From the NCBI GenBank assembly GCA_024364735.1, contig JAGFNQ010002597.1:585525-649524 (forward strand): a DNA stretch of 64,000 bases. The letters run 5' to 3'. The position numbers were made by a program, and so were the translations under genes. Positions 42,701-55,011 of this stretch are shown here, piece by piece. A model generated the notes under the pieces. The model was not told the DNA's origin, made no database searches, and was given only the letters and a program-made list of their open reading frames with translations. The number at the start of each line of letters is the position of its first letter. Positions within the stretch are counted from its first letter, which is position 1. This DNA is from Boesenbergia rotunda (lineage: Eukaryota; Streptophyta; Magnoliopsida; Zingiberales; Zingiberaceae).

Positions 42701-44880
42701 AGTAGCCCATGCAAACACGTTCCGATGGTTCATTAAGCAGCTGATCAGACAACTTCTCAGTTCTGGCGCAAGATCAACAGCAATTCTAGTGATTCCTCCA
42801 GCTTGTTGAGGATGAATTTGGACCTCTTTGCTTTCGACCTCCCTGCGTTCCTCTTTAGCCCCTTCTTCTTCTTGAGGATTGGCCAGGTCGATTTGCAACG
42901 CTTCATGCGTCCTTGGGATCTTGTGGGCTTCTGTTCTGACCTCCCCACTGTAGCACCGCTAGGAAGCCAATTGATTTCCTTTGACTTCGACCACCTTCTC
43001 GCTCATCGGAACTTAATCTTCTGGTAGTAGACTGAGACCACCGCCTGGAATAGACTGAGCGCCAGTCGCCCAAGGATAGCATTGTAGGACAATGGGGCAT
43101 CCACAATCGTGAAGGAAGTCCTTCTTGTCCTTTGCAGTGTGTCGTCCCCCAGCGACAGAGATAGGGAGATCTGTCCCATCGACTGTACCCTGTATCCGAT
43201 GAAGCCAAAAAGCGGAGTGGAGACAGGATGTAGCTCTTCCTCGTCGACCTACATTTGGTCCAGAGCTGCCTTATACAGGATGTTGACGGAGCTACCTGTA
43301 TCCACAAAGATGCGTTTAACCTTGTAATTAGCAATTCTGGCGAGGATTACCAGTGCATCTTCATGGGGAGTTTCCACATCCTCCAGATCGTCAGGTCTGA
43401 ATGAAATAACCAGACCCTGGGGCTTGTCTTTGCTCGTCCCAATGGCGTAGTTTTCCAACCGGCAGGTATGGGCTTTTCTTGCCCGATGAGAGTCTCCTCC
43501 AGTCGACCCTCCTGAGATTACTCCCACATAGCCCGATAAAGGTTCGCACGTCAGAGCTTTACCCTTCATGGGATCCCTTGCACGGGAGATAAACGGGCGG
43601 GGCACTATCTCTTCCCCTCGAATGTGACCAGGACCGACGCCTGGATCTGTCCTCCCATGATTGTCGTCAATTAGAGGAATGACTTCGGCGAGGGGATCGC
43701 TGTCGATACCCGCTTTGTTCCACCGTTTGTGGGGCTTGGCGTCCGCGTCCTTAGACCTCCTTTTCTTTAGGGTATAACACTCCTCTGTAGAGTGCGTCGT
43801 GCTGTCGTGGAAGTCGCAGTACTTCTTCGATGGCTCGGGTCTTGCCGTGTCGACCGTCTCCACCAACCTCTTCTTACCGGCCCAGTGATCCTTCCTGGAG
43901 CGAAGATCTTTTGCCCAAGTTGGTGCGGGTGGTTCTCTCCTATCGGATCGTACCGAGATCTGGATAGGAACTCCCGCCGGATCTTTGCGGCGGGTGTGCT
44001 GCATCTCTTCGACATTGACGTGCTTAATTGACCACCCCAATAAGTCATCGAAACTAGCTGGTGGCTTTTCACCAGCGATCAAAAGAAATCGCCTTCAGAG
44101 AATCCTTGTGTGAAGGCGCTGATGAGGATATCTGAAGTAGCGGTTGGCACGTCTTGAACCCACCGTTGAACCGCTGGATATAGTCCTTTAGCGGTTCTTT
44201 GGTCTTGTGCTTGAGGGCGAACAGGTTCAATGCCGTCTTCTGGTATCACCGGCTACTGGCGAAGTGGAGTAAAAAGACGATTCTAAACTCCAGAGAAGAG
44301 TTTATTGAATTTTGAGGTAGCCTCTGAAACCATCTCTGGGCAGCCCTTGATAAGGTGTTCAAGAACACCCGACACTTCACACCATCTATGTATTGGTGTA
44401 AGAGAGTAACGTTATCGAATTTGCAGATGTAGTCCTCCGGATCTATCTTTCCATCGTATTCAGCAATTCTTGGACTGCGAAATTGCTTGGGCATAGGATC
44501 CGCTATGATGTCTGGAGAAAAAGAGATATATGGAGACTTCATGAGGGCTTTAGAGGCCTCGATATTCCCCGATCCCTCCTCCTGCCGTAAAACGCTGAGG
44601 CGACGGAATGTGCTCTTTCTATTTCTCCCAAGGAATCGCACCGGGGTGCTGGAGCTGTCATTGCTAGTCCCGCCGGTGGCGAGACGAATCTTCGATTTCG
44701 GTGATTCGAGGCCGACATTCTTGGGATTTCGGCCTGCACCGAAGCCGCTCGTCGTGAGACGGCTTGCTCGATTTGATGTTGCTCCAGCGCTCCTCTGACG
44801 GCGTTGGCAACTAAACGATCCAACTCCTCCTCGTCAAAATGATGGGTTGTCCCTCTGGATCTGCCATCACGATGCTCCTT
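39715..44880 (-). pseudogene. Tat-type gag-pol polyprotein, decayed
   Basis: Reading down the minus strand: gag fragments (DRLVANAVRGALEQHQIEQ near 44.8 kb; YIDGVKCRVFLNTLSRAAQR near 44.38 kb), a Cys/His motif (YCDFHDSTTHSTEEC) near 43.8 kb, protease (FVDTGSSVNILY) near 43.3 kb, RT with YVDD near 42.16 kb, RNase H at about 41.0-41.7 kb, integrase zinc and core (GCEACQKYQH, WRMDIVGLFP, LVSDNGRQFTGRKL) at 40.28-40.75 kb, and integrase C-terminus (KLELQWSGPYIV) at 39.72-39.95 kb. Many frameshifts and stops separate these. The gag start has no clear ATG although the frame is open up to the primer site. RT-RNase H-integrase order confirms Ty3/gypsy. Confidence 0.92.
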
Positions 44881-44896
44881 CTGGTGCTTTGATGTT

Positions 44897-44917
44897 TCCC
44901 ACAGACGGCGTCAAACT
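44897..44917 (-). other. Primer-binding site region of the second Tat element
   Basis: On the minus strand the LTR ends in GGAGCA and is followed by AGTTTGACGCCGTCTGTGGG, close to the TTTGGCGCCGTCTGTGG context common at plant gypsy primer sites. Confidence 0.75.
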
Positions 44918-45590
44918 TGCTCCAGAAGCGAATGACGGGGATGGTGAGTCACCAAAGCGCATCCCACGATGATGATGACAGGGAGAAGATGTCCACGCTC
45001 TGCAAGATTAACACGAGCGTTAAAGGAGCCCTCTTTGACGCTCAAGTCAGGAATATTATCTTTTTCGGAGGACAACGAGGGATCATGTTTTCTATCAGTT
45101 CGGAAAGCTTACCCCCTTACCTGGATGCCGAGACATCTTATGTACCTGAGGTCTTTATCACACGTGTCCCCACGTTCCTTAATCATTGGTTACTTGATAG
45201 ATATCCTATCTTTTGGTAACGGTCGCTGCGATCATTAAGACCTTAATTACCGTGCATTACACATAATAATTATCTGATGACTTTCCTATTATGGAAGGAG
45301 GAATGGATACTTGAAGTTGGGTTTTTTGACTCCTATGTTGATCTTTGGCTCCACTCTCCCGAGCCAGTCTCAGAGTCTTATCTCCCGAGCTGATCTCGGG
45401 GCCTTCATCCATTTTCCCGAGATAGTATCGGGAGCTCGATTCTTGGTCTGACCTCGGGGGCTTTTTTCTATTCTCCCGAGGTAATTTCGGGAGCCCGATT
45501 GCCGGCTTAACCTCAGGGCTCTGGTTCGACTGATCCTGCCATATAACTTCTCCATACAACGTGTTCACTCCGGAACGCTCATCCCTATCA
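44918..45590 (-). repeat. 5' LTR of the Tat element
   Basis: It begins TGCTCCAGAAGCG at the primer site and ends CCTATCA. It matches the 3' LTR, but the two differ by several substitutions and by a roughly 20-40 base insertion in the 3' copy near 30545-30580, so the insertion is old. Confidence 0.85.
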
Positions 45591-45595
45591 TTTCC

Positions 45596-46407
45596 CTCTA
45601 TTCATTCTTCCCCACTCCTTCGCCGGAGACTTGATTTGAGCACCAGGCTTTTGTGACTTTGTCCTACGCTCGGTGACTTTGCCAACGCACAAGGCAGCAG
45701 TCCAGTGGCTCATCCGTTGACGGTCTCAGACAGGAACACTTAGTTTACCCGAGTGGATTGTAGAGGGAGAGTTACCAAGTGGATTGTACATGGAGGGCAT
45801 CATACTTAATTATAGGATAGATCATCCGAAGAAAATAATAATGAGAAATTTATCAATCATTAGCATGGGGGTGTTGTCTAGAAGTAAAAGGAGAAAGCCA
45901 AATATTAAAAATGTCCAAAGGACGAAGAACAGACGAAGGATATGAAGCAGCAAGTTGACAAAAAATGGACGTCAATCTCACCGGGAAACGAGGATGATGT
46001 TGACAACCAGAGGAATGGATTTAGATCATCTACATGGCTAATTTGGATTCACGGCTTGGGTCAACAAAATGGGGCCCATTTTGGAAAAGTTTAACCAAAT
46101 TAATTTGGATTGGAATCCTTCAATGATTGGAATATAACGAGGATAAAATGCAACAGGGGCACAAACAACCTAATTAATTACCTAAGCAACACCATCATCC
46201 TAATCCCTAATTAATACTGCAACGAACAAACCAACGATTGCTCTAAGGAAGACGATCCTAATTTCTAACGCGAGACACAAATCAATCACACGACATATTT
46301 ACATTTCGCAGTTAAAAATAAAAAGAGAGAGAAAAAAAAAATTGAGCTGCGTCGCCTGCACCGTCAACCCTCGCCCGAGATACAGCACGAGGCCGGCTGC
46401 CGGGAGT
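45596..46407. other. 3' flank of GA20ox and intergenic spacer
   Basis: Only about 820 bases separate the Tat element from the GA20ox stop codon. A short duplication (GTGGATTGTA near 45752 and 45780) is present. Nothing else recognised. Confidence 0.5.
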
Positions 46408-47831
46408 TCATGCAGCCGTGGAGGCGGAAGAGGACTGAATCCAGTTGGCGAAGGTATGGAGCGTCCTGACGTCGGCTCTGTAATGGCGCTGGGTGAACTC
46501 CACGAACTGCGCCCACGTGAAGTCAGGGTACAACCTCCCGCCGGCGGAGAGACCCTCCGGCGGGCGTATCACCTTGTCCTCCCTCGGGCACGCGAAGTAC
46601 GCCAGAGAGCGGCGCTCCCTGTGCCGGTGCACCACGGCCCTGTGCAGGCAGCTCTTGTACCTCCCGTTCGAGAGTGCCTGTCAATTCACACCGATTTTTA
46701 AAATCAAAATTTCATTGTTTTTTTTTTAATGAAAGGATTTAAAACGAGGGTGCAAGGAAACAAAGCTGCAAGCTTCCAAACAGAGCACTGCAGATGAAAA
46801 GCCATTCTTGCGTGGAAAATTTGTTATGTTCCCGAAAGAGAGGAGACAAAGGAAAATGTAGGGAGCTGACGGACCATGAAAGTGTCCCCGATGTTGATGA
46901 CCAGGGCGTTGTGGAGGGGACGAACGGCCTGCCACTTGTTGGAGGTGAACACCTCCAGGCCGCCAACATGTTCATCCTGGTTCAGGATCGTTAACGCCGT
47001 CGGATCGCAATGAGGCCCCGTCCCCATCGTCATCTCCGGCTCTTGGCACGGCGGGTAGTAGTTGCATCTCATTATGGAGCGCCCCTCCTCGAACAACTCC
47101 CGGTAGTGCGACCGCTCGATCCCGAGGCTGATGGCCAACAGCTCCACGATCGCCAGCGACAGCTTCTTCATCGATTCGCAGTACATCTGGTACACTTTTC
47201 TATATATAGATTTGCAACGTTGTTATATTGTGGACGCCCGCCATCAAAATTGAAGGTCGGGGAGGAGTTTGCTTACTCACCCCATGCGGTCGAAGTCTTT
47301 GCCCATGGTGGAGGCGAAGTAGTCGACGACGATGCTCTCGTCGGAGTCGTGGTGTCCGAAGGAGAGCGTTTCCTTCCAGGGGAGCTTGGAGGAGAATCGG
47401 TCGGCGTGGGCGCCGGAGTAGCCCCACAAGCTCCCCGGTTTCCGCCGAGCGCGGAGCTTATCGGGGAGCTGGAGCTTAAAGAAGGCGTCGGTGCAGTCCA
47501 TGGCGTCGCGGACGCGCTGCTCGGCGACGCCGTGGTTGGTCACCTGGAAGAAGCCGTGGCGCTCGCAGGCGAGCCGGACGAGCTCCGCCGCCCGCCGCGT
47601 GGACGCCTCGTCGCCGTGGAGGAAGCCATGGAGGTCCACCACCGGGGCGTCGAGATCCTCGATGGCTGCCTGCCGGTCCCTCCGAGGCCATACGAACGCC
47701 TTGGGAATCCTGGTCTGCTTCCGGAGGCTGGAGGAGTCGAAGTACACGCCGCCGCCGGCGGCCGCGACGTTCTCATTGTTGATGCCTCCTACCGGAGGAC
47801 ACAGGAGAATCGTGGTCGGTCTCGAATCCAT
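46408..47831 (-). CDS. GA20ox: Gibberellin 20-oxidase, three exons
   Basis: Exons 47831-47281, 47199-46875 and 46677-46408 join to a 381-aa protein, normal for the family. Both introns have GT-AG ends, with phases GG/A and 0. The 2-oxoglutarate/Fe(II) dioxygenase core is intact: HxD in GPHCDPTALTILNQD, the distal His in CLHRAVVHRHRERRS, and NYYPPCQEPE. LPWKETLSFG is the motif that marks 20-oxidases. The enzyme converts GA12/GA53 stepwise to GA9/GA20 in the cytosol, a rate-limiting step of gibberellin synthesis, and such genes are usually under GA feedback. The start is MDSRPTTILL; no in-frame ATG lies upstream before the GAA-rich leader. No defects seen. Confidence 0.96.
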
Positions 47832-47851
47832 GGAGACAAAGAGTATAACTA

Positions 47852-47893
47852 AGAAGAAGAAGAAGAAGAAGGAGAAGAAGAAGAAGAAGAAGA
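47852..47893. repeat. GAA/TTC microsatellite in the GA20ox leader
   Basis: About 13 GAA units (AAGAAGAAG, one GAG interruption) 20 bases upstream of the GA20ox ATG, hence TTC repeats in the mRNA 5' leader. Confidence 0.9.
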
Positions 47894-50364
47894 GAACTCG
47901 GAATGAATACTTTGTGCAGAGGCCATGGCCGTATTTGTAAGCTGCCGAGCAAGAACAGGACAAAACAAAAACCAAATGATTTCACAGTCGATCAGAAATA
48001 ATAAATTAAACAAAACCTTACCCCAAGAGCAAGATGCCTGTTTCAGTGTTCGACACAACCCGTACGACCATGTTGGACCTCACGGCCAAACTGTCGTATC
48101 AATCTTAGGTAATGATGGTTCTTTAGGGGACTCGTATGATTGCAGATGAATTAAACTTCTGACACCATTTTTTGTTTCTATAAATTTAAAGACAAAGGTG
48201 TAAAACCCATCGCAACTTGTGCTTCTTTCTTTTATGATTAAGTGTGATAGATAGGAAGGAGCATGCTGAGTTCCTTCGTCGAGCATGATTGCCCTTGTTT
48301 GTTATGCTTCCATTTTACTTCCCTCACTTGGAGTTGGTTTCATCTGATCTCAGCCGCATGTAAACAAGCAAGTTTTGATTGGTTGTGCAGGGCCTCTGAT
48401 GAGAGGAGTGATCCCTACCAGGGTTGGACGAGCAGAACAGAGCAGAGCCCACAACTGCTTGCCTCTGCCATTTCCATGTCTTCTCCTTAACTTTGTCTTC
48501 TTGTATGCCTACTACAGTCCAAAAAACAAAATTTTGTGTGCCCCTCATTATTCTCTTGTTTGGATCGACGTGCAGGAGTCCATTTCAACCCATCCTCCCC
48601 TTGGGGCCTCCCATTGGCCACTTTGCATACTCATACAGCAACTAATTGACAAAATGCACCTAATTAATAGACTGAAATATATTAAAAATAATACCTGATA
48701 ACGCATTGGAAATGGATAAGCATGCCGAAGAACTTATAACAGTAACCCCCTGTTAGTGTAAGGCTTGTTCCCAACCTTCTGAGAATGCCAATCAAGTGGC
48801 AGAGAAGGCTGCATCAGAAGACAGATTACACGTCCAGTAGTTTGATGGAGCTGCAGAACTTGATATATGTTCATTTTGGAAGTATTTGCATCTCTCTGAG
48901 CCACTGGATGACCAGGGATATACAGTGGAGACCACAATCGTGTCTGCATGGTGTTCTTGGCAACCTTGCAAATTAACTGAATTCAATTTTGTATGGCAAA
49001 AGTTGGCAGCCTTCGCGCATGCAACCTTATCAGATGAGCTCCAAAGCATTCACATATATCCCTCGTTTGAATTCCTCATTCGAGAATGCCTAATACTTGT
49101 AAATTTGGTTCAGTATATTTGTCAGAGAAGCGAAACTCCATATGGTGTCTTTTAGTTTTCTTTTTTATATCAGTATTTTTAGGATTAGCAATCCAAGCTC
49201 TGATCTCAACCGAAACAATCAAGATTTGCTTGGCCACAATGAGGTAGAGGAATATTAATTAGACTGGAACAAACATAAGCACAAAGAGACAAGATACAAT
49301 CAAAATTCGAAGGGTGTCTGTCTATAATATTTATACGTCGCTAGTAAAGGAAAAGCTACTGAGATATACAGATGGATATATGTCCGATCCAATCTTCACC
49401 TCCCCTCATTTTCATGCCCATCACAAGAAAGCAAACGCAACACTTTCATGAACTCTGACACTTCGTGGCGTGGCATGGCATGAGAATATATGTCGAGCCA
49501 AGAAACGCATGCTAGTCACCCAAGGCCACTTAATCTTGATGTTAGGTTTCAACCAGACTAGAACTTATATTTATTGGGAAAATATATAACATAAAGCAAC
49601 AGTTAAAAGATGAAAAGAGACGAAAAAAACAATCATCACGTACGTATCATATTGTCGTATGATCGTGGAATAAAATAGTAATAGAAATAAATACAATTTG
49701 GTTTGATTCAGTCAATGAAATGGAATAGACATGTAATATTTACAATTTTATATTTAATAAACTACTTTTCATAATGAAAAAATAACTTTTTTATATAAAT
49801 ATTTTTATAAAAATTTCATTGACCCCGACTAATTTATTAAGTCAATCCATGGTATATCGACGACTTTGACCTATTCAATCATTTAGTTTAGTCCACTTAA
49901 TCCAACCAACTTGCTCTTCTCTCACAACTTGGTGTACCTTACTCGTTTGACTAGTATAACCATATTGGCTCGTCAAGCATGGTGGGCATGTCGAAATCGA
50001 TCGAGGTAATTATTGACCTAGTTGGTTCGCTAAACCCACTAATTGGTCCTTTCAACATGACAAATTTATTGGCTCAACTATTTTAATAGTCTCAACCAAC
50101 TTGTTCGACTACTTTGCTGTAATTGACGACATATATAATTTGATCGACTGCCCACCACGAGCGCTTCCCGATTTATCTTGGTGGCCGTTGCGAAATTTTC
50201 ATGAGACCGGACCGATCGCTCGAGGTTGAAAAAATCTCGTTAATCATTTTTTTAAGCTAAACCCACCAGTTGTACTTTGCCGTAATTGATGACATAATAA
50301 TATTCTTGATCGTTTATTAAATAGTCAATTTTGTAGTATATTTTCACGAGAAATGATTTGCACA
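47894..50364. other. GA20ox upstream region and intergenic DNA
   Basis: It includes the presumed GA20ox promoter. No reading frame with convincing protein character, no LTR pair and no transposon end were identified. AT-rich from about 49600. Confidence 0.4.
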
Positions 50365-50730
50365 GTGAAAGTGACTGTCTTAGTGAAAATTTTAACCGTC
50401 AATCGATGGCACGCCCGACGTCCGATTGCCGAGCGAACACCATCATATCATTGGCCTTCGATCGCCGCCCCGAATTAAACTATACCTTGGGAGGACGGTG
50501 AATCCGTTGGAATCGCAGGCAACGGTGAACTCGTCGGAATCGACGGTGAATGATGCAAGATTACAATTGCGGCGATCCTCGATGGGTTCGCCGTGCCCCA
50601 GGGTATAATTTGGTTCAGGATGGCGGCCGGATGCCGCCGACGGTATCCGATCGACATCAAACGTTAGATGTGCTGCTAATTGACGATCAAAATTTTCACT
50701 GAGATATTTATTTTCATTGAGGTATCATTG
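50365..50730. mobile_element. Foldback MITE-like element, related to the Mutator-type MITE
   Basis: Arms of about 40 bp (CAGTGAAAGTGACTGTC then AGTGAAAATTTT on the left; AAAATTTTCACTGAG then TTTCATTGAG on the right) form an imperfect inverted repeat. The inner part also mirrors itself (TATACCTTGGGAGGACGGTG against CGCCGTGCCCCAGGGTATA). The core GTTCGCCGTGCCCCAGGGT resembles GGTTCACCGTGCCTCTCAGG in the element at 21349-21752, so both may belong to one superfamily. No target duplication could be fixed. Confidence 0.55.
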
Positions 50731-52330
50731 CTCTATTTCACTTGTTTTTGGTTGTCATTTTGTGTATGGCTGGAGCCATCCCTACCAGACAGACCACTAT
50801 TTGGCAACTCGTCCCACACAATAAGATTTCTGACACACCAAATCACAGCAACTCAACTGCCTTTCTCAATAAATAGATGGTGTCGTTAATTGCAGGACAC
50901 AATGTGCCCCACCGTCTAGCCACAGTAGAAGCACACGGGCGAGCCGAGTTGGTATCGAGTTGCCGTCGATAGGCTGGGGCCGAATTAATCCTGAGCTAGC
51001 TAGCTAACTGGTTTGATCTTAGATACGAGTTGTGGCAATCAAATTACAGCAGTTGCTCACGTCTGTGACACAATGCGCATGCGATCTGATCATGATATAT
51101 CGCGGGCTCGTGCGGGAGAAGAGACGCTAGCTAGCTAACTAATTAAATTAACCCTGCTCACTCAGCTGCCGGCCGGTTCAGTGTCGATCGCTGTCCCTCG
51201 ACTCTTAATCTCGATAACTTGGAGGCTTCCACAATATGATTATGCTGCTGCCTGATTAAACAGCTACAATTTTTCCACAGGAGGGCTGTAGCCACAGTTG
51301 AGTGATCTTGAAACTGTCTGAGAAAGAGCTGGCTGAAGGAGCAATGAAGGATGGGGTTAACGTCGTGGTGGATGGAGTTTCCCGTGGGCTAGCTAGCAGT
51401 GCTGGGTTTGGGATGGAGCAGGTTCACGTGAAGCAGGGACGTGCCGTTGTCTTCTTCGGGTGTTAGCTTCTGATTGCAAGTTGTTGTTGTCGTCGTCAGC
51501 GACGAGAGAAGCGGTGCTGGCCTGGGAGTTGGGTGCAGGGGTTGTTATCAATTCAACCCCATGCCATGCGCGCGTGTCTCCGTCTTCTTCGATGCTTGCT
51601 TCGTTGGGAACGCGACGGATCGAGCTTTTTGTCGTCGCCATTAATGTCGCCTTGGCTGTGTCGGTGGTGTTACCCTTCTGCTTCGCCATGCAACAGGAGG
51701 AGGACAACTCAAAGTCAGTATGGTCCTTTCAAACCACTGATCACTCAGCTAGCTAGCTAGCCCTTTTACAAATAATATGGACAAAACAAATTAATCAAAT
51801 TTTAATTCCGCGAAATGATTCGATCGACTTGGTACAAAATTCATCAAAGCAGATATTTCTTGATTCATGGTTAATTTGCAAATGATCCAGTAGATTTTGG
51901 CCGACCCCTTCTGGCAAGGATGGTAAAGGTTACAGGCTACTTGGGAGTCAATGTCAAAGGATCCATCAAACAATTGGACTTAAAAGATGATATTCGATCA
52001 GGCACTTAACCAAGAGTCCTTGGTAGGATCGGACCCAAAAGGGAAAAGCTCCTCGGATAAGCAGATGGGTAAGTCCCATCGGACGCCCTGATGAGCCAAG
52101 TCAACGCTGACTTGATGAGCTCATTCAAGGCCAACCAGACGTTCCGATTAGTCTCATTAAGCATGATTGAACATCCTGGGTAATCGAGAATATAAGCCAG
52201 GCCATTAAGTATACTAATTATTTCAGGAGGCCAAAGGGGTATTATCGACCGGACTCGGACGAGGGAGGAGTCCGATCGGATCTTTAGAATTCGCAGAGCT
52301 TTATAGATCGGGCGATGCACCAGGCAACCC
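50731..52330. other. Intergenic, no supported gene
   Basis: A short frame at 51460-51756 (plus strand) has a hydrophobic stretch (FVVAINVALAVSVVLPF) but no recognised family or splice context, so it is not called. GCTAGCTAGC-type palindromes occur near 50993, 51128 and 51750. Confidence 0.4.
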
Positions 52331-52990
52331 ACATGTTAGCAAAATAAGCCTGATCAGCTCGTTAAGCCGTCAACCCATTAAGCCCTTGAGTTGGCCTGGC
52401 CCATAGACCAAATATTCCTAAGAGACCCTTTTAGAAGATGTGGCCCAAGGGACCCTAAAAATGAATAGAACCAAATCCCTCGTAGATACATGATCATTAT
52501 ATCTCAATTGAGTTGATAGTTTTCATAATTAAGATATCGATTTGATGGCCTTATTTAAGATGATATGACACCTCTTCGGAGTGGGGGTTGTGAGAGATAT
52601 TATAAATAGGGGGTGGGGGTTGTGAGAGATATTATAAATAGAGGTCTCTCCTCCACAGTGCATGTACATTTCCATCGTTCCCAATTTGGCTCTTCTAGTC
52701 TCTTTTCCCTACTTTTGAGTGTTGACTTGAGCATCGAAATAGCTACGCTAGGGACCTTCCGACCTACTTTTAATGCTCTTTCTTTGAGTGTCTTTGTAGT
52801 TGCTGGTGACCTTTCTTGTTGGTGGCCTTCTCGTGGTCAACATTTCCACCATGTCATTGATATTCCATTTTTCATCGCTCTTCGACTGAATCAAATTTAG
52901 ATGACCTTCTCTTGCTAGTGGTCTTCTCATAGTCAAAATTTCCGCCACCTTACCGACGTTGCATTCTTCATCGCTCTCCGACATGAACAT
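52331..52990 (+). repeat. Possible LTR remnant with duplicated promoter
   Basis: A TATAAATA box occurs twice within a direct duplication of about 34 bp (GTGGGGGTTGTGAGAGATAT at about 52580 and 52613). The downstream stretch (GAGTGTTGACTTGAGCATCG, near 52717) resembles the leader part of plant gypsy LTRs. TGTTAGCAAA at 52334 may be the left end. No partner LTR or target duplication was found. Confidence 0.4.
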
Positions 52991-54477
52991 AACATAAACC
53001 TTTCCATAACAATTAATTAGAGTCTTGGATTATTTTATTAATTTCCTTGGTAGCACCATTAATTAGAACATAAAAAATAATATATCTGCGTCCGTCCTTG
53101 CTCAAATATGTGAATTATATATAGTGTTAATTAACAAAGAATCTTGATACCGTAATATTTTCGATAAATCATAGAAAACTCCCCAATCTTCATTTAATCT
53201 TTGTTTCCATTCCTCATTTGATAAATTTTTTGTATTTACTCCTGATGGATTGAGTATAAAAGAGTGAAAATTAAGTATACATTAGTGAAAAATGAGTATA
53301 AAAGAATGAAAATTGAGTACACACTTTCTTGATGTGGTGGACGCAACCTTATATACTCAAATTTCTAACTTTTATACTCAACTTTTTTCAAATAATACTC
53401 ACAGAACTGTCTTGTCAATCCCATCAGGGACTGCATGCAAAAACAACTTTGAATGGGGACTACATGCAAAATTGAGTTTGAGATTGGGGAGTTTAAGAAA
53501 ATTTCTCCTAATATTTTGGTGGGATAAGATTATGCATAAAATATGAAGAAAATAAATCCTTTGTGCTACCAGAATTGTACTTTCAGTGCCTGAGAACTCA
53601 ACTCATCAAATTCAAGAAACTGCATGCGACTCTGCGATATATTCAATCAGAGATGCAACTAACTGCTGAATTCCTTCTTCTATATTCAATCCATTCAGCA
53701 TCTCTTACCAGCATCAAGCCACACTTAAGATCGCCATTGGTGAAAAGTGCACAAGAATCTACTGCAACTGGATCATGTTTCACTGTATCATTCCTCATCC
53801 AAGAAACAAGGCAAAGGTAGGTGCCATCTGGATATTTGAATTAAGGAGACAGACGTGCATGATGTCTTTTTTTCTTAATTGTGAGTGGCACTTGCACAGG
53901 CACTTAATGTGTTATATATAATGCCTGCTTTGATTTGGCACTTGGATAGACTTGAAAAGCCTGTCTTTGATTTCGGGACTCGATTCCATGCTCTGCTGAT
54001 TCAGAGGAAGAGTCAGACTTGCTTGGCCAAGGCTCTCCTCCAACATTTTCATATCTAGCCCTGGCCCTTTGAGTATCGCCTTAACCAACTGAAATCTGCT
54101 AATATAGGTTCGAACCACACGCTGATAACAGAATGTCTCTGGTAACTGTAAACAATCTCTGATGCCTCTGTCATTCTTAATTGTAGAAGATACCTAAAGT
54201 AACAAGAAAGGAAACATTTTACTTCTAATAATCAAGCAAATAAAAAACAACAATAAAACTAAACCATGTCAAAATTAAAATGATTAAACTAACAGAACAA
54301 CCAACTTAGTTCTGTTTGTCGCTGACATTAAATGCTCTACGACTTGATTGAAGTGTTTTTTTATGAATTTTGTAGAAGAAACTGATTAATTTGAATAATA
54401 GGTTCCATCCTGGTTAACAACTTTTATACAGTTGTTTTTGGCAGATAATTAGGAATCACTGATACATTGAGTTATTC
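52991..54477. other. Intergenic, no gene seen
   Basis: AT-rich. Short frames at 53563-53820 (plus) and 53912-54118 (minus) match nothing I recognise and lack supporting context. Repeated AATTGAGTATA words lie near 53250-53320. Confidence 0.4.
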
Positions 54478-55011
54478 ATAAGTGTTAGGATCGGTAGGAG
54501 AGTTAGAGGGAGAGGGGGAGGGGAAGGGGGAGGGAGAGATGATTAGTTTCGATCTTTGCTCGATAAAAATTTGTTGCGGCGGAAAACTTGAGCAATGCTA
54601 ACACTCAAGGATTTACTTAGTATCCACCTCCGTGAGGTGACTAATCCAAGGATCCACTCTCCTCACTCACTTAAATACTATGAAAGGCTCCTTCGTGGAG
54701 GTAGAGAAACCTCGCACAAGCTCTCAAGAAGATACAACAAGAATACAAGTAAATGCAAAGAAAATCTTACAAGATTTATAACAATGAGTTCTCTTTGCTT
54801 TTCTTGCTTTCCTCTAGCTTGGGATCGCCTATAGAATCTTGAAAATGCAGCAGCACAAAGCTCCAAGACTTCTCTTGAAATGATGATGAAGAGAAGAAGG
54901 GCATGCGAGGAATGCCGAAGAGCTATGCTTTAAACCTGCGAGAAAACCCTATATATCGACGACCTAGGGTTTCCTAATCGATTACCACGTTGGACTTAGC
55001 CGTTCAACGAC

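Larger units (their letters stand above)
30434..45590 (-). mobile_element. Complete Tat-clade Ty3/gypsy retrotransposon with nested insertions
   Basis: Minus-strand element bounded by LTRs at 44918-45590 (5') and 30434-31144 (3'), with TTTCC and TTTCT (4 of 5 bases) just outside. Order on the minus strand: LTR, primer site, gag, protease, RT, RNase H, integrase (to 39715), a 172-bp tandem array (38.5-39.6 kb), a gene-like unit on the opposite strand (35.4-38.2 kb), then the 3' LTR. A gene antisense between pol and the 3' LTR and tandem repeats in the 3' untranslated region are known hallmarks of the Tat lineage. A 3.8-kb copia solo LTR (31399-35219) interrupts the 3' part. Without it the element is about 11.3 kb. 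Coding regions are frameshifted, so it is inactive. Confidence 0.88.

Noticed and set aside
47277..47975. N-terminal extension of GA20ox with a poly-Phe stretch
   Set aside because: The extension has no ATG (it would start with TTG) and its Phe run is just the translated TTC microsatellite.
51393..51707. Small secreted CLE-like peptide on the minus strand
   Set aside because: The C-terminal HVPAS motif only faintly resembles a CLE peptide, there is no signal peptide, and the frame's first codon is not ATG.
51460..51756. Small membrane protein on the plus strand
   Set aside because: One hydrophobic segment only; no homology recognised, no promoter or splice context.
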